A stretch of DNA of 64,000 bases, from assembly GCF_029909975.1 (NCBI RefSeq), contig NZ_CP094516.1:7480501-7544500 (forward strand). Reading direction: 5' to 3'. Under the pieces are notes generated by a model that saw nothing but the letters and a program-made list of their open reading frames with translations, was not told the origin of the DNA and did no database searches. The DNA comes from Bradyrhizobium sp. ISRA430 (lineage in GTDB: Bacteria > Pseudomonadota > Alphaproteobacteria > Rhizobiales > Xanthobacteraceae). How positions within the stretch are numbered: position 1 is the stretch's first letter; each line of letters starts with the position of its first letter. Shown here one piece after another: positions 63,593 to 64,000 of this stretch. Position numbers and translations under genes: made by a program.

Positions 63593-64000
63593 ATGAGAAT
63601 CGCGGGCGCTCCCATTCTCCTAATCATTGTGGCGATCACCGGCCTCTTTGCGGTCCACCCGACATGGGCTGGCCCCGACAAGCCGACACCGGCAGCACCC
63701 GATCCAGTTGAGGACGCGAAGCAAGTCGAAGCATTGCTCGATCAGCGAGATCAGAAGATGCTCGCGCAATTGCGCGCCAACCGTCAGAACGAAATTCTGT
63801 ACTATAGAGGACGCAAACGATCGGAAATCTTGAAGGCGCTTGGCCTTTCGTCGCCAGCGGCCCCCGCATCGAGGCCGGCCCCAAAGCCCGCAAACGACGC
63901 TGCCGCGCCGGCGCTCCCCATTGGGCCGTGCGCGGCGGGGGTCGACCCGCTCCTCATCCGGCGCAACCGTCTGGATACATTTCAGCTTCGAGGGGAGGCC
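63593..64000 (+). CDS. Secreted hypothetical protein, runs off the window
   Basis: Open from ATG 63593 (GGAGGGC upstream) through the window end: 136 codons with no stop. Signal peptide (IAGAPILLIIVAITGLFAVH, cut near TWAGP), then a proline/alanine-rich linker, a charged helix (VEALLDQRDQKMLAQLRANR), a second Pro/Ala-rich linker and GPCAAGVDPLLIRRNRLDTF. Closely follows the gene at 63172, probably in the same operon. The 3' end is outside the window. Confidence 0.6.
   Translation, partial: MRIAGAPILLIIVAITGLFAVHPTWAGPDKPTPAAPDPVEDAKQVEALLDQRDQKMLAQLRANRQNEILYYRGRKRSEILKALGLSSPAAPASRPAPKPANDAAAPALPIGPCAAGVDPLLIRRNRLDTFQLRGEA

Overview
The window reads as a chromosomal segment of an alphaproteobacterium, most likely Bradyrhizobium or a close relative. 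The clues are the pccB-pccA-mutA-GFA-mutB block, the split three-gene transhydrogenase (pntAA-pntAB-pntB), several small rhizobial-type hypothetical proteins, and numerous decayed IS66, IS630 and IS91 transposase genes. No tRNA, rRNA or CRISPR was seen. The genus is inferred from remembered protein similarity, not from a search.

Layout. (1) 0-22.4 kb: an accessory region for aromatic catabolism. It holds a LysR regulator, a Rieske oxygenase, a YdhR-like protein, a MarR regulator, a SphA-like outer-membrane protein, a SnoaL-like protein, a TfdB-like flavin hydroxylase, a five-gene Liv-type ABC importer, a fumarylacetoacetase-family hydrolase, a vicinal-oxygen-chelate dioxygenase, a small XRE regulator, PHA synthase, acetoacetyl-CoA reductase and a 3-oxoacid CoA-transferase whose A subunit is frameshifted. 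Debris lies between these genes: two AraC pseudogenes, a hydroxyquinol 1,2-dioxygenase pseudogene and an IS66 remnant. (2) 22.7-25.6 kb: high-GC core genes pntAA-pntAB-pntB. (3) 25.6-30.3 kb: lower-GC insert with a pirin, an AraC regulator, a Maf pseudogene and a second SphA-like gene that ends in a clear terminator. (4) 30.7-38.9 kb: high-GC core block for propionyl-CoA to succinyl-CoA. (5) 39-51 kb: a decaying accessory region built around redox-stress enzymes: two more pirins, an isochorismatase-type hydrolase plus a dead copy, two dead NADPH:FMN reductases, DoxX, a quinone oxidoreductase, an ABM monooxygenase, a truncated SphA-like gene and a LysR regulator. (6) 51.1-56.8 kb, minus strand: a compact operon of a small membrane protein, a cyanide-insensitive-type bd oxidase (cydA, cydB), a 44-residue membrane peptide, and an EmrA/EmrB efflux pair. 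(7) 57-62.2 kb: two paralogous PAS/LuxR proteins separated by a dead IS630, then a PAS-HWE-type histidine kinase. (8) 62.2-64 kb: small conserved proteins and a secreted protein that runs off the window.

How the parts may work together: the Liv-type importer and SphA-like proteins could bring in an aromatic compound. The Rieske and flavin oxygenases would hydroxylate it, the VOC enzyme would open the ring and the FAH-family protein would hydrolyse the product. Acyl-CoA products could go to polyhydroxyalkanoate or, through propionyl-CoA carboxylase and methylmalonyl-CoA mutase, to succinyl-CoA. The monooxygenase/VOC/FAH trio recalls flavonoid-degrading (fde) loci, but the substrate cannot be read from the sequence. 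The second half of the window looks like defence against quinones and oxidants, with respiration and efflux genes in one transcript.
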